From NCBI GenBank assembly GCA_026993355.1, contig JALWTX010000015.1, positions 92,777 through 156,776 of the forward strand: DNA of 64,000 nucleotides, in the 5' to 3' direction. The number at the start of each line of letters is the position of its first letter. The stretch's first letter is position 1. The notes beneath the pieces are model-generated. The model saw only the letters and a list, made by a program, of their open reading frames with translations, was not told where the DNA came from and ran no database searches. This stretch comes from Flavobacteriales bacterium. GTDB lineage: Bacteria > Bacteroidota > Bacteroidia > Flavobacteriales > Flavobacteriaceae. Below, piece after piece: positions 19,133 to 27,651 of the stretch. The position numbers and the translations under genes were made by a program.

Positions 19133-19330
19133 TAATTCAAATTTTGTGGTTGGCTAATTTACAAAAAATGAATGAGAAATAGAAACTTTAGCTAAGAATA
19201 GACATACTGCATTTGTTACAATTATAGGTTTGTTCAAATATAAAAGACAGGATTGATACTTGTGCAAATAATATTTTAAAAAAATAAATTCACATTAATT
19301 GCTAAACAAACTTAAATTTTTAACTTAATA

Positions 19331-19380
19331 AATACCCCTAAAAGCACTTTTCTTAAAACAAGCGCTTTTTAGGGGGTATT
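19331..19380 (-). terminator. Inverted repeat after the phosphate transporter gene
   Basis: Arms 19331-19345 and 19364-19380 pair with two single-base bulges and end in AATACCCC/GGGGTATT. It lies 27 bp past the transporter stop. The T tract is weak, so its role as a terminator is only likely. Confidence 0.5.
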
Positions 19381-19406
19381 TTAAAATTGAAATATTTATT
19401 TTAGAT

Positions 19407-21737
19407 TTATATATTTTTAGACGGACTATCTTCTTTGCTATCCGGGACTTTTTCATCCGTATCTATTTGTACTGTCGCTTCCAATGTTTGGGCTGGTAAA
19501 TCTTTAGTGGCATCAAAGATGATTCGTAAGAGTTTTATTAAAGATTCTTCAATATCTTTTGTTTCAAGTAATAAACTTAGGTATAGCCGGGCATTTTTGG
19601 CCGAACTTTCTTCTTTTTGGATACGAACCACTTGATTGTTAATCGCTTGTTCTAAAATACTGTCCAAATCAGTGGTTTTGTATAAACGGCGTAATTGTTG
19701 GAAATCTCTATTTGCTATGGCTATTTGCATTTCATTCATCAAGTTGACCATCACATTTCTAATTTTTTCTAATTCTTGTTTTTGGTCGGGTGTTAACTCG
19801 CTGTGCGTATTGTCCACATATTCTTTACTTATTTTAGATATAAAATGCATCGATTGGATCAAATCTTGAATTTTGTCCAGCAATTTAATGTAATTATTAC
19901 TGATAATAATATCTTTGTCTTGATTAGATTTTATGATATAATAAAGTTTATCCCGTAATTTGTTACCTTGTTTGTATAACTTTTTGACATTTTTATCATT
20001 CTTTTTTAGTAAATCTATATCATAAGCTTTTAAGCCATCGATGGTGTTAGCGTACAATTTATTGATGTAGCCGATAACTTTATTAATATTTTTTAAACTT
20101 TCGGTAATTAAAATTTCTGTGGATTTTTGTTCATCATATACCCCTTCTTCCGGTTGGAAATCGAAAAATTCTTCTTTTTCTTCGGCCATGTTTTCTTCAT
20201 GTTTCTTTTGGCTGCGGTATAACATAAATAATTCAGCCAAAAAGAAGGCGATAGCCAAGTAAAAACCAAATTTGTATATAAGAATAGCAAAAGTAAAGGC
20301 GATCATAAAGGCAAAAAGAGCTGTCATAAACCAACCCCCGATAACACTTAGCACGCCGGCTATTCTATATACAGCACTTTCGCGTCCCCAAGCTCTATCG
20401 GCCAGTGAGGCTCCCATGGCAACCATAAAGGTAACATAAGTGGTAGAAAGGGGCAGTTTCATAGAGGTTGCTATAGAAATGAGAATAGCTGCTACCAACA
20501 AATTAACTGATGCCCGCACCAAATCAAATTCGGGCATGTCTTTTTTAACTTTGATTGCCGGTGTTCTAAACCGACTGTCAATCCACTGCAGCGTCGGTTG
20601 TGGAACTATGGATATAAACATTTTATTTAAACCAATGGCACCTTTTACCACTGCTCTAGAGACTGGATTTGCTTGAAATTTTTCGTCTTTTTCTCCTTGA
20701 GCCGATAAATCTATAGCCGTTTTGGCTACTTTTTGTGCTTTGCTGGAGAACCACAAAGTCAAAACCATGATAGTTCCCGCAATGATTAAGAAAATTAAAG
20801 GGGTAGGCACTTTTTGACTTAATACATTCATCATAAATTCTGTTGCCGGTTGCCCGGAAGCCACCCAAGCTTCATACGAGTTGTATCCGGCTATGGGAAC
20901 GCCGATAAAATTGACTAAATCGTTTCCGGCAAAAGCCAATGCCAGTGAAAAAGTTCCTAATAAAATGACAATTTTTAAAATATTGACTTTGAAAAATTTA
21001 ATCAAGAGATAAGAAACAATGGTCCAAAAAATAAAGCTGTATAAAATAATATTAAAGGTATACTCATGTAAGTAAACCTTGATATCACTATAAAAATCTG
21101 TGCCTTTCAGTCCTTTTAAAATGATAAAATAGGTAATGGCTGCAATGGATAATCCGCCAAATAATGCACTTGAAATAATCCTTTTTTTAACATCATATTG
21201 AAAGGTAAATAAAAGACGGGCAAAATATTGGACGATTGCTCCAACGGTAAAAGCGATAACAACTGATAACAATATGCCGGAGATAATTTTTAAGGCACTG
21301 GATGAGTTGATATATTGAGCAATTTCACCTAAATCAGCCCCTTTTTCTAAAGTTTTAACCAATCCGACACCAACGGCTGCTCCTAATAAATCAAAAACAA
21401 TAGAAACCGTTGTAGAAGTAGGCATGCCTAAACTGTTAAATATGTCTAATAATAAAATATCGGCTAACATAACCGATAAAAAGACCACCATTATATCATA
21501 AAAACTAAAATATTGTGGATTAAAAATACCTTTACGGGCAACTTCCATCATTCCACTTGAAAAAACCGCGCCGATGAAGATGCCTAAACTGGCTGTAATC
21601 ATAATGGTTCTGAACGAAAAAGCTTTAGAACCAATAGCAGAGTTTAAAAAATTAACCGCATCATTACTTACACCAACAATTAAGTCGATGACAGCTAAAA
21701 TAAGAAGTATACTGATTAAAATGAGAAATAAATTCAT
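19407..21737 (-). CDS. PiT-family inorganic phosphate transporter with C-terminal PhoU-like helical domain
   Basis: A 776-residue transporter. The first 500 or so residues carry the two PiT repeats, seen as GVSNDAVNFLNSAIGSKA with GMPTSTTVSIVFDLLGAA, then AFAGNDLVNFIGVPIAGY with KLPLSTTYVTFMVAMGASLADRAWGRESAVYR. These form the phosphate-binding core of a cation-coupled symporter. Residues from about 530 onward are charged, alpha-helical and cytoplasmic, resembling PhoU, which may add regulation within the same chain. It is a single gene. A -7 box is visible at 21763-21770, 26 bp upstream. Confidence 0.9.
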   Translation of the reverse strand: MNLFLILISILLILAVIDLIVGVSNDAVNFLNSAIGSKAFSFRTIMITASLGIFIGAVFSSGMMEVARKGIFNPQYFSFYDIMVVFLSVMLADILLLDIFNSLGMPTSTTVSIVFDLLGAAVGVGLVKTLEKGADLGEIAQYINSSSALKIISGILLSVVIAFTVGAIVQYFARLLFTFQYDVKKRIISSALFGGLSIAAITYFIILKGLKGTDFYSDIKVYLHEYTFNIILYSFIFWTIVSYLLIKFFKVNILKIVILLGTFSLALAFAGNDLVNFIGVPIAGYNSYEAWVASGQPATEFMMNVLSQKVPTPLIFLIIAGTIMVLTLWFSSKAQKVAKTAIDLSAQGEKDEKFQANPVSRAVVKGAIGLNKMFISIVPQPTLQWIDSRFRTPAIKVKKDMPEFDLVRASVNLLVAAILISIATSMKLPLSTTYVTFMVAMGASLADRAWGRESAVYRIAGVLSVIGGWFMTALFAFMIAFTFAILIYKFGFYLAIAFFLAELFMLYRSQKKHEENMAEEKEEFFDFQPEEGVYDEQKSTEILITESLKNINKVIGYINKLYANTIDGLKAYDIDLLKKNDKNVKKLYKQGNKLRDKLYYIIKSNQDKDIIISNNYIKLLDKIQDLIQSMHFISKISKEYVDNTHSELTPDQKQELEKIRNVMVNLMNEMQIAIANRDFQQLRRLYKTTDLDSILEQAINNQVVRIQKEESSAKNARLYLSLLLETKDIEESLIKLLRIIFDATKDLPAQTLEATVQIDTDEKVPDSKEDSPSKNI

Positions 21738-21762
21738 GTTTGAGAGGGATTTTGAATCAGGT

Positions 21763-21770
21763 CAAATTTA
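21763..21770 (-). promoter_or_regulatory. -7 box for the phosphate transporter
   Basis: TAAATTTG on the minus strand fits TAnnTTTG, 26 bp before the ATG at 21737. No clear -33 TTTG is seen. Confidence 0.45.
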
Positions 21771-21815
21771 ATAAATATATAAGTTGGTAAAACTCATTTA
21801 TTTAGATTTTACGTT

Positions 21816-22388
21816 TTATTTACATTCTTTTAAATAATCAACTAATTTAGCAGTAGGCAAGCCCATAATGTTATAGAAAGAGCCTTTAATTTTTTTTACA
21901 CCGGCCAAGCCAATCCATTCTTGGATGCCATAACCGCCGGCTTTATCAAAAGGTTTATACTTTTCGACGTAATATTTGATTTCTTTATCTGCCAATTTTT
22001 TAAAATAAACTTCTGAAATATCAGAAAAACTTAAAATATCTTTTTTGGTTCGTAAGCAAACACCGGTAATTACTTCATGTTTTTTTCCAGACAAGGTTTT
22101 GAGCATGTCTATGGCTTTGGTTTTATTTTTAGGTTTACCCAAAATAACACCTTTTAAGGATACAATTGTATCGGCTGTTATTAACAATTCATCTTTTTTA
22201 AGGTCTTTATAAACCAATGATTTTTTTAAAGCTAAGTATTCCGGAATTTCACTGGGAGGTAAAATATGGGGATAACTTTCATCTGATTTTAGGTCAACAA
22301 TTTTGAATGATAAATCCAGTTTTTCTAACAGCTCTTTACGCCGCGGTGACCGGCTGCCAAGTAAAATATTATAAGAGGTAAGTTTCAT
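21816..22388 (-). CDS. maf: Maf-like nucleoside triphosphate pyrophosphatase
   Basis: A 190-residue Maf/YhdE-family enzyme that hydrolyses non-canonical or excess nucleoside triphosphates such as dTTP and UTP to monophosphates. The N-terminal substrate loop LLGSRSPRRKELLEKL is intact. The motifs ADTIVSL, SGKKHEVITGVCL and KAGGYGIQEWIGLAGVKKIKGSFYNIMGLP are all present. The open frame reaches 22445, but a full -33/-7 promoter at 22412-22441 lies inside that extension, so the ATG at 22388 is the start. It is divergent from the histidine kinase gene. Confidence 0.93.
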   Translation of the reverse strand: MKLTSYNILLGSRSPRRKELLEKLDLSFKIVDLKSDESYPHILPPSEIPEYLALKKSLVYKDLKKDELLITADTIVSLKGVILGKPKNKTKAIDMLKTLSGKKHEVITGVCLRTKKDILSFSDISEVYFKKLADKEIKYYVEKYKPFDKAGGYGIQEWIGLAGVKKIKGSFYNIMGLPTAKLVDYLKECK

Positions 22389-22411
22389 TTTTTGTGTTTT
22401 ATTAAACGCAG

Positions 22412-22441
22412 CAAAAATAATAAATAACACGACATAACAAA
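22412..22441 (-). promoter_or_regulatory. Bacteroidota -33/-7 promoter for maf
   Basis: On the minus strand, TTTG (22441-22438) is followed after 18 bp by TATTTTTG (22419-22412), matching the TTTG/TAnnTTTG consensus. The ATG follows 23 bp later. Confidence 0.65.
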
Positions 22442-22526
22442 ACAAACTTTAAAATATTGTTGTCAATTAGGCTTTTGAATATTTAAAAAAAAGCAATATC
22501 TTTAAAAAATATTTTTTAATTTTTTA

Positions 22527-24503
22527 ATGATTCGAAAAAAAACATTTTTTGTTTCTCTTATAAGTTTATTTTTTGCTTTTAATTGCACTGCCCAGTCAGA
22601 TTTAATGGCTAAAATTGATACCTTGTTATTAAATAACTATCAACAAAATTTGTCGGATAGCCTACAAATAACACGGTTAACTAAATTTGCCACTGTTAAT
22701 CGTTATCAAACGCCGATATACAGAATTTTGGAAAAGGCTGAAAACCTTGCTAAGCATTCATCCAATGATATTTTATTAGCTAAAGTTTACAAAAGTTGGG
22801 GGTACTATAATTATTATCATACCAACTATCATCAGGCTATTAATTATCTAAGCTTGGCTGATAGCTTATTAATAAAACATCCAAATAAAATGTTGCAGTC
22901 TTCAATATACAATGGTTTGGGGGCTGTTTGGCGCAAAAAGGGCGAAGTCTTAAAAGCAATTGATTATTTATTAAAATCACAAAAATTATTAGAAGAAGCA
23001 GCCAAAAGAACTGATTCTAAAAGGCAAAAAAAAGAAATTATAAATAATCAAATAATTTTGTTCAACACTTTAGCAAACTTTTATAATCAAATGGGGAATA
23101 ACAATAAAAGCAAGACTTATTATCATATGGCTTTTAAGAAAGCAGTACAATCCCATGATTACTTTAAAGCAGGTGTTATTATGTCAAATAAAGCTGATTT
23201 GTTATTAAATTTACAACATCATCAAGCGGCTTTAGATGATTTAAAGATGGCTAAAAAATTACGAATTAAAGCCAATTCAGGCCATTCTTCTCTGGTTAAC
23301 CTTGATCAAAATATGAGTCGAGCTTTATTAGCCTTACATAAATATTCTTTGGCTTTAAAGAAGATTAGTAAAGCGATAAATTTTTACAAAAAGAATGAAT
23401 TGGTAAACAAATTAATGGAAAGTTTAATTATTCGAAGTGAGATTTATATCAAACAAAATAAGCCCATAAATGCCTTAACTGATGCTGAAATAGCGCTCGG
23501 AATAGCCCAAAAAAATGATATTTTGGAAGGTAAGCAAAATGCTAGCTTTTATTTGGCGAAAGCTTGGCAACAAATAGGGAATTATAAAAAGGCTTTTCAT
23601 TATATAGAGCAATATCAGACCTTTAAAAATCTGCTTTTTAATCGCCATAATATTGAAAGCATGACACGTTTGGAAATGAACTATGCTTATATGAAAGAAA
23701 AACAACGTCAAAAATTATTAAGTAAGATTCAGAAAAAAGAAACAGAAAATATTATTCACTTATTAATTATGGGACTCATATTCTTAGTCCTACTTTCTGT
23801 TTTATTAATTAAGTATAATACGAGCCGGCGAAAAAATAATTTGGAACTAAAAGTAAAAAACAAACAAATCTCAGATGCTTTGGCTTTGAACAAAACACTT
23901 ATAAGAGAAACACATCACCGGGTAAAAAATAATTTGCAAATTGTTTCTTCTTTGTTAAATATGCAATCTAAATTTTTAAAAGATCCTAACTCTAAACAGA
24001 TAATTACTGATAGTCAAAATCGTATTCGTTCAATGTCTTTAATACATCAACATTTGTATAAAGGAAATAATTTGAGCAGCTTGGAATCTACCAAATATTT
24101 TACTAAATTATTAGAAAGTCTATTGATTTCATATGGTCTTAAACAGGAAGAAATAAAAATGCGTGTGCATATTGAAAGCATTCTTATGCATATAGATACA
24201 GCTATACCCTTAGGCTTGATTTTGAATGAGTTAATAAGTAATGTTTTTAAACATGCATTTAGAGGTCATGAAAAAAGTTTTGAGTTGTCATTTTCCAAAA
24301 CAGATAGACAAAGTTTATTTTTGACAATCAAAGATAATGGGCCTGGTATTCCGAAAGGTTTCGATATCACCAAATCTAATTCATATGGTATAAAATTAAT
24401 TATGATGCTTTTAAAAAAGTTAAAGGCGGATATAAAATTTATTAATCAAAATGGGTTGATGGTCACAATGGAAATATATAATTATCAAATAATAACCACA
24501 TGA
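22527..24503 (+). CDS. TPR-containing sensor histidine kinase (HisKA_2 type)
   Basis: A 658-residue two-component kinase. An N-terminal signal or anchor (FVSLISLFFAFNCTAQ) leads to about six tetratricopeptide repeats (roughly 70-400), including YNGLGAVWRKKGEVLKAIDYL. A membrane helix follows at about 412-430, then a short coiled linker. The HisKA_2 dimerisation domain has the phospho-acceptor histidine in RETHHRVKNNLQIVSSLLNMQ. The HATPase domain has the N-box LGLILNELISNVFKHAF and G-boxes KDNGPGIP and SYGIKLIMML. Its stop overlaps the response-regulator start in an ATGA, so the two are coupled. The signal sensed by the TPR domain is unknown. Confidence 0.9.
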   Translation: MIRKKTFFVSLISLFFAFNCTAQSDLMAKIDTLLLNNYQQNLSDSLQITRLTKFATVNRYQTPIYRILEKAENLAKHSSNDILLAKVYKSWGYYNYYHTNYHQAINYLSLADSLLIKHPNKMLQSSIYNGLGAVWRKKGEVLKAIDYLLKSQKLLEEAAKRTDSKRQKKEIINNQIILFNTLANFYNQMGNNNKSKTYYHMAFKKAVQSHDYFKAGVIMSNKADLLLNLQHHQAALDDLKMAKKLRIKANSGHSSLVNLDQNMSRALLALHKYSLALKKISKAINFYKKNELVNKLMESLIIRSEIYIKQNKPINALTDAEIALGIAQKNDILEGKQNASFYLAKAWQQIGNYKKAFHYIEQYQTFKNLLFNRHNIESMTRLEMNYAYMKEKQRQKLLSKIQKKETENIIHLLIMGLIFLVLLSVLLIKYNTSRRKNNLELKVKNKQISDALALNKTLIRETHHRVKNNLQIVSSLLNMQSKFLKDPNSKQIITDSQNRIRSMSLIHQHLYKGNNLSSLESTKYFTKLLESLLISYGLKQEEIKMRVHIESILMHIDTAIPLGLILNELISNVFKHAFRGHEKSFELSFSKTDRQSLFLTIKDNGPGIPKGFDITKSNSYGIKLIMMLLKKLKADIKFINQNGLMVTMEIYNYQIITT

Positions 24504-25207
24504 AAACCAAAGGAAAAATTTTAATTGTTGAAGATGAAATGATAATTGCATCCGATATACAAATGACACTGGAGAGTTTAGGATATGATGTCATCGGAAT
24601 TGCATGTAATGCAGATGAAGCACTTCAGCTTATCAATAAAAACCGTCCTGATTTAGTCTTGTTAGATATTAATTTGGAAGGTGATACAGATGGTATTATG
24701 TTAGCTGAAGATATAAATCACACGTTCCAAATTCCCTTTATATATTTAAGTTCTAATACTGATAATTTAACTGTTAATCGCATAAAACGAACCAAAGCTG
24801 CTGGATTTATTGTTAAACCTTTTAGTGAAGATGATCTAAAAACAAACATTGAAATTGCATTGTTTAATAGTGAAAATAAGGTAAAAAATTCATGGGCAAA
24901 GGATTTGTTTGTCAAGGAAGGGAATGCCTGGATCAAAATAAAATTGGATGATTTGCGTTTAGTTCAGGCAGAAGACAATTATGCCAAGCTCATTATCGGT
25001 AAGCAAAGTTATTTGGTATTGTCCAGTTTAAAGAAAATAGCCCTTAAATTACCTTCAAATATTTTTATTAGAATTCACCGATCATATATCATAAATATAA
25101 ATTATATTGATCAAATACAAGAAGGTTATGTAATAATAGGAAAATATCGTTTGCCAATTGGTAGAAGTTATCAAGTACCTTTTTTTAACCAAATTAGCAA
25201 ATTATAA
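24500..25207 (+). CDS. LytTR-family response regulator
   Basis: A 235-residue DNA-binding response regulator. The receiver domain (about 5-120) has acidic residues VEDE, the phospho-acceptor aspartate in LVLLDINLEGDTDG, and the conserved Lys in AAGFIVKPF. The C-terminal LytTR domain (about 140-233) includes DDLRLVQAEDNYAKLII and IFIRIHRSYIININYI. It is translationally coupled to the upstream HisKA_2 kinase through a 4-bp overlap and is presumably its output. No LytTR-type direct-repeat operator was identified upstream of the pair. Confidence 0.92.
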   Translation: MKTKGKILIVEDEMIIASDIQMTLESLGYDVIGIACNADEALQLINKNRPDLVLLDINLEGDTDGIMLAEDINHTFQIPFIYLSSNTDNLTVNRIKRTKAAGFIVKPFSEDDLKTNIEIALFNSENKVKNSWAKDLFVKEGNAWIKIKLDDLRLVQAEDNYAKLIIGKQSYLVLSSLKKIALKLPSNIFIRIHRSYIININYIDQIQEGYVIIGKYRLPIGRSYQVPFFNQISKL

Positions 25208-25453
25208 TTTGTGTATAATTTTATTAAATACAAATTTTCTGCTGGCTTTTAGATATATAATTTTTGCTTCTATCAGCTTATTTTCTTTATCAAAATAAGA
25301 AAAACGAATGCTATAATATATTTTCCAGCTATGTTCTTCGAATACTTTTTCTATTTTGTCTTGATGCCACAAAATGTCGGTTTCTGAATTGATATTATGG
25401 CAAATCGTTTTTAAAACATCTTTTCTGGTTGGTTTTTTTATCAATGGAAACAT
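25202..25453 (-). CDS. Small hypothetical protein
   Basis: An 83-residue protein I do not recognise. It is rich in Lys, Ile and Phe, with no signal peptide, no membrane helix and one cysteine. A DUF-like alternation of charged and aromatic residues (SWKIYYSIRFSYFDKENKLIEAK) suggests a small alpha/beta fold. Its last six bases overlap the end of the convergent response regulator. A strong hairpin at 25471-25514 separates it from the upstream T9SS gene. Coding status is plausible but not certain. Confidence 0.5.
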   Translation of the reverse strand: MFPLIKKPTRKDVLKTICHNINSETDILWHQDKIEKVFEEHSWKIYYSIRFSYFDKENKLIEAKIIYLKASRKFVFNKIIHKL

Positions 25454-25470
25454 AAATGACGAAATATTTA

Positions 25471-25514
25471 AATGAAATCCATCTTATAATATACATCATA
25501 AGATGGGTTTCATT
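25471..25514 (-). terminator. Long hairpin after the short T9SS protein gene
   Basis: A 17-bp stem with one G-U pair (25471-25487 with 25498-25514) and a 10-nt loop, 11 bp past the stop at 25526 on the minus strand. Confidence 0.7.
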
Positions 25515-25525
25515 GGCATAAAAAA

Positions 25526-26011
25526 TTAATTTTTTATTAGTTTTATATATTTAAAACGCTTTTGTTTGGCTTGACTAATAATTAAATAATAAGTCGCTCT
25601 TTTATATTTTGTCATATCTATTTTGCAATTTTTTTTAAGACAAGACTTTTGCCAAATAGTTTTACCGTTTAAATCTATTAGTTGAATATTAAAATTTTGT
25701 TGATTGATTAATTTCACATAAACAAAATTGGTAACCGGATTAGGATAAATATTTACATCTAATATATTTTGATCGAAATCTTCGAAACCTAAAATTTGCA
25801 ATAAATCTGGGCTAATAAAACCTTCCGAAAGATGTAGATTGCCATTTTGGCTTTCTTGTTTAACAATTGGGGCCAAGCTATAAAAAATGTGTGTTTGACC
25901 ATTTGTCAAAATTTGTCCTCCACTATCGATGGTTTGTTTACTTACCCGGATCTGTGATTGTGATACTTGTATAAAAAGTATGCTTATTAAAAAAGGAAAA
26001 TAATATTTCAT
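25526..26011 (-). CDS. Short secreted protein with T9SS type A sorting domain
   Basis: A 161-residue exported protein with a signal peptide (ending FIQVSQSQ). The mature N-terminal part is only about 60 residues and has the Bacteroidota pattern SGGQILTNGQTHIFYSLAPI...SEGFISPDLL. It is followed by a complete type IX C-terminal sorting domain (about 85-161) that starts at NIYPNPVTNFVYVKL and ends KYIKLIKN. The protein would cross the outer membrane by type IX secretion and be cleaved there. It lies four bases after the stop of the Tudor-like-repeat protein, so the two are co-transcribed. Function is unknown. Confidence 0.85.
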   Translation of the reverse strand: MKYYFPFLISILFIQVSQSQIRVSKQTIDSGGQILTNGQTHIFYSLAPIVKQESQNGNLHLSEGFISPDLLQILGFEDFDQNILDVNIYPNPVTNFVYVKLINQQNFNIQLIDLNGKTIWQKSCLKKNCKIDMTKYKRATYYLIISQAKQKRFKYIKLIKN

Positions 26012-26015
26012 AATT

Positions 26016-27488
26016 TTATTTTTTTGTTAAATGATCAAGGCTTATCCACTGATTTTGATAGCCTTGCTTATGCCATTTTATTAATGCTTTTGTTTGTTTA
26101 ATTGCAATTATTTTACCTTCAAAATCTCCCGATTGCATTTTTACAACGATATGATCTCCAACTTTAAGATTTGTTTTGGTATATTTACTAGGCGATAATA
26201 CATCATCAGTTACCCAAATGCTCTTGCCATTTTGAAATTTAACAAAAAAGCGGTTGGCAAAATTGGTATCTCTTTTTATAATTTCACCGCTTTCAACGCC
26301 ATATCGGGTTTTAACATCAACCATGTCGCCAATCTTAAAATCTACTTTTTCTTTAACACTCAAATTCGGTTTTCCGGTGCAATTGCCATGGGTTTTAGCC
26401 AATTTGTTTACAAGGTCTTGACTTGGCGGGTAAAAATCAATTACGTCTAATTTCCACGTGCCGTTTTCTTGTGAAGCTGTCATGCGGACAAATTTACTTT
26501 TGTCTTTATTATAAAAATAAATGGCACCGGTTTGTTCGTCTTTTACTTGTGGATATTGGCAAAACGTATATTGGTACGATTTTAAATTGTTGATGAGTTT
26601 ATCAAACCACATTTGTGTGTATGGTTTTAAACCACTACCATTTTGAAAACTATCTTTTGAAAGGACTTTATACAAATGCGCTTTGGCTTCTTGTGGCGGA
26701 CTTGCCATCAACCGGTCGTGAATGTAATAAAACAGTTGCTTGTCCGATTTAAAAACCGGTGGATTGTCAACAGCCGGCAAACTGCTTATGGCAGCCGCCG
26801 ATGCTTTTGCTTCATCCAATTCTTGTAATGTTTTCATATTGCTTGAAAAGTTGCCTTTTGATAAAATTTTCTTTTGCCCTTCTATTTCACTTGCTAAAAT
26901 CCGATTCCATTTGCCGGTATTGGGATCTTTAAACAGCATGGTTTCATAAATATGTTCGGCTTTTTCTACGATTGAATTGGATATTTTTTTAGTATAAATC
27001 GCTTTGACTTTAAATGTAACTTGGTCAGGACTTGCCCAGTTGAATTTGGTGTCTTCCGGAATGCTAATCACCGGCATATCGCCTACTATGTAATTGTAAT
27101 CATAGCCCAGAAAATCCGACAGATTGGATTTTAAGTACTTAATGACTTCGGTTTTGTTTAAAGGTTTTTTGCCAATCACTTCTGTGGTAATGGTTGCATA
27201 ATTGTCAAACACATATTTGCCATTTATTTTTTCATAAACAAGGGCAGAATTAATCTTTCCGGTTAAACCCGAAGCAGGATCTTTTTGGGTCAAAGAGAAA
27301 TGTCGCCAATAATAATAGTGCCAAATAATTCCTTCTCGTTTTTTTGAAGTAGATGAACCACCCAAATGAATGGTTCCCTTAGGAAAACGCTTTCTAATTT
27401 GTTGTTTTACACTTGCATCGCCAGGTGCTTGTGCGTTCATGTCAATTCTCATAAGTGTTAAAATTAATATGATTAATACTTTTTTCAT
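26016..27488 (-). CDS. Exported protein with two C-terminal SH3/Tudor-like repeats
   Basis: A 490-residue exported protein of unknown function. A signal peptide ends at MNAQ (about residue 20). The central region (about 50-380) has no recognised fold. The last 110 residues form two tandem SH3-like barrels of the Tudor/Agenet kind: FKIGDMVDVKTRYGVESGEI with the later KFQNGKSIWVTDDVL, then LKVGDHIVVKMQSGDFEGKI with WHKQGYQNQWISLDHL. Their alternating V-x-V and G-x-I spacing makes the duplication clear. It precedes the short T9SS protein by four bases. It has no sorting domain itself, so it is likely periplasmic. Confidence 0.7.
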   Translation of the reverse strand: MKKVLIILILTLMRIDMNAQAPGDASVKQQIRKRFPKGTIHLGGSSTSKKREGIIWHYYYWRHFSLTQKDPASGLTGKINSALVYEKINGKYVFDNYATITTEVIGKKPLNKTEVIKYLKSNLSDFLGYDYNYIVGDMPVISIPEDTKFNWASPDQVTFKVKAIYTKKISNSIVEKAEHIYETMLFKDPNTGKWNRILASEIEGQKKILSKGNFSSNMKTLQELDEAKASAAAISSLPAVDNPPVFKSDKQLFYYIHDRLMASPPQEAKAHLYKVLSKDSFQNGSGLKPYTQMWFDKLINNLKSYQYTFCQYPQVKDEQTGAIYFYNKDKSKFVRMTASQENGTWKLDVIDFYPPSQDLVNKLAKTHGNCTGKPNLSVKEKVDFKIGDMVDVKTRYGVESGEIIKRDTNFANRFFVKFQNGKSIWVTDDVLSPSKYTKTNLKVGDHIVVKMQSGDFEGKIIAIKQTKALIKWHKQGYQNQWISLDHLTKK

Positions 27489-27651
27489 TTTTTTAAATTT
27501 TTACTATAATATTGTGTAATTTAATTGCTACAATATTAGAATTTGTGTAGGATTGTAGAATTTAATTAGTTTTTCATTCTATTTATCATCTTAGTCTTGG
27601 GCAAGGCACAAGACTAAGATTAATGTAAGGGCTAAAGCTTGGAATGATTTT

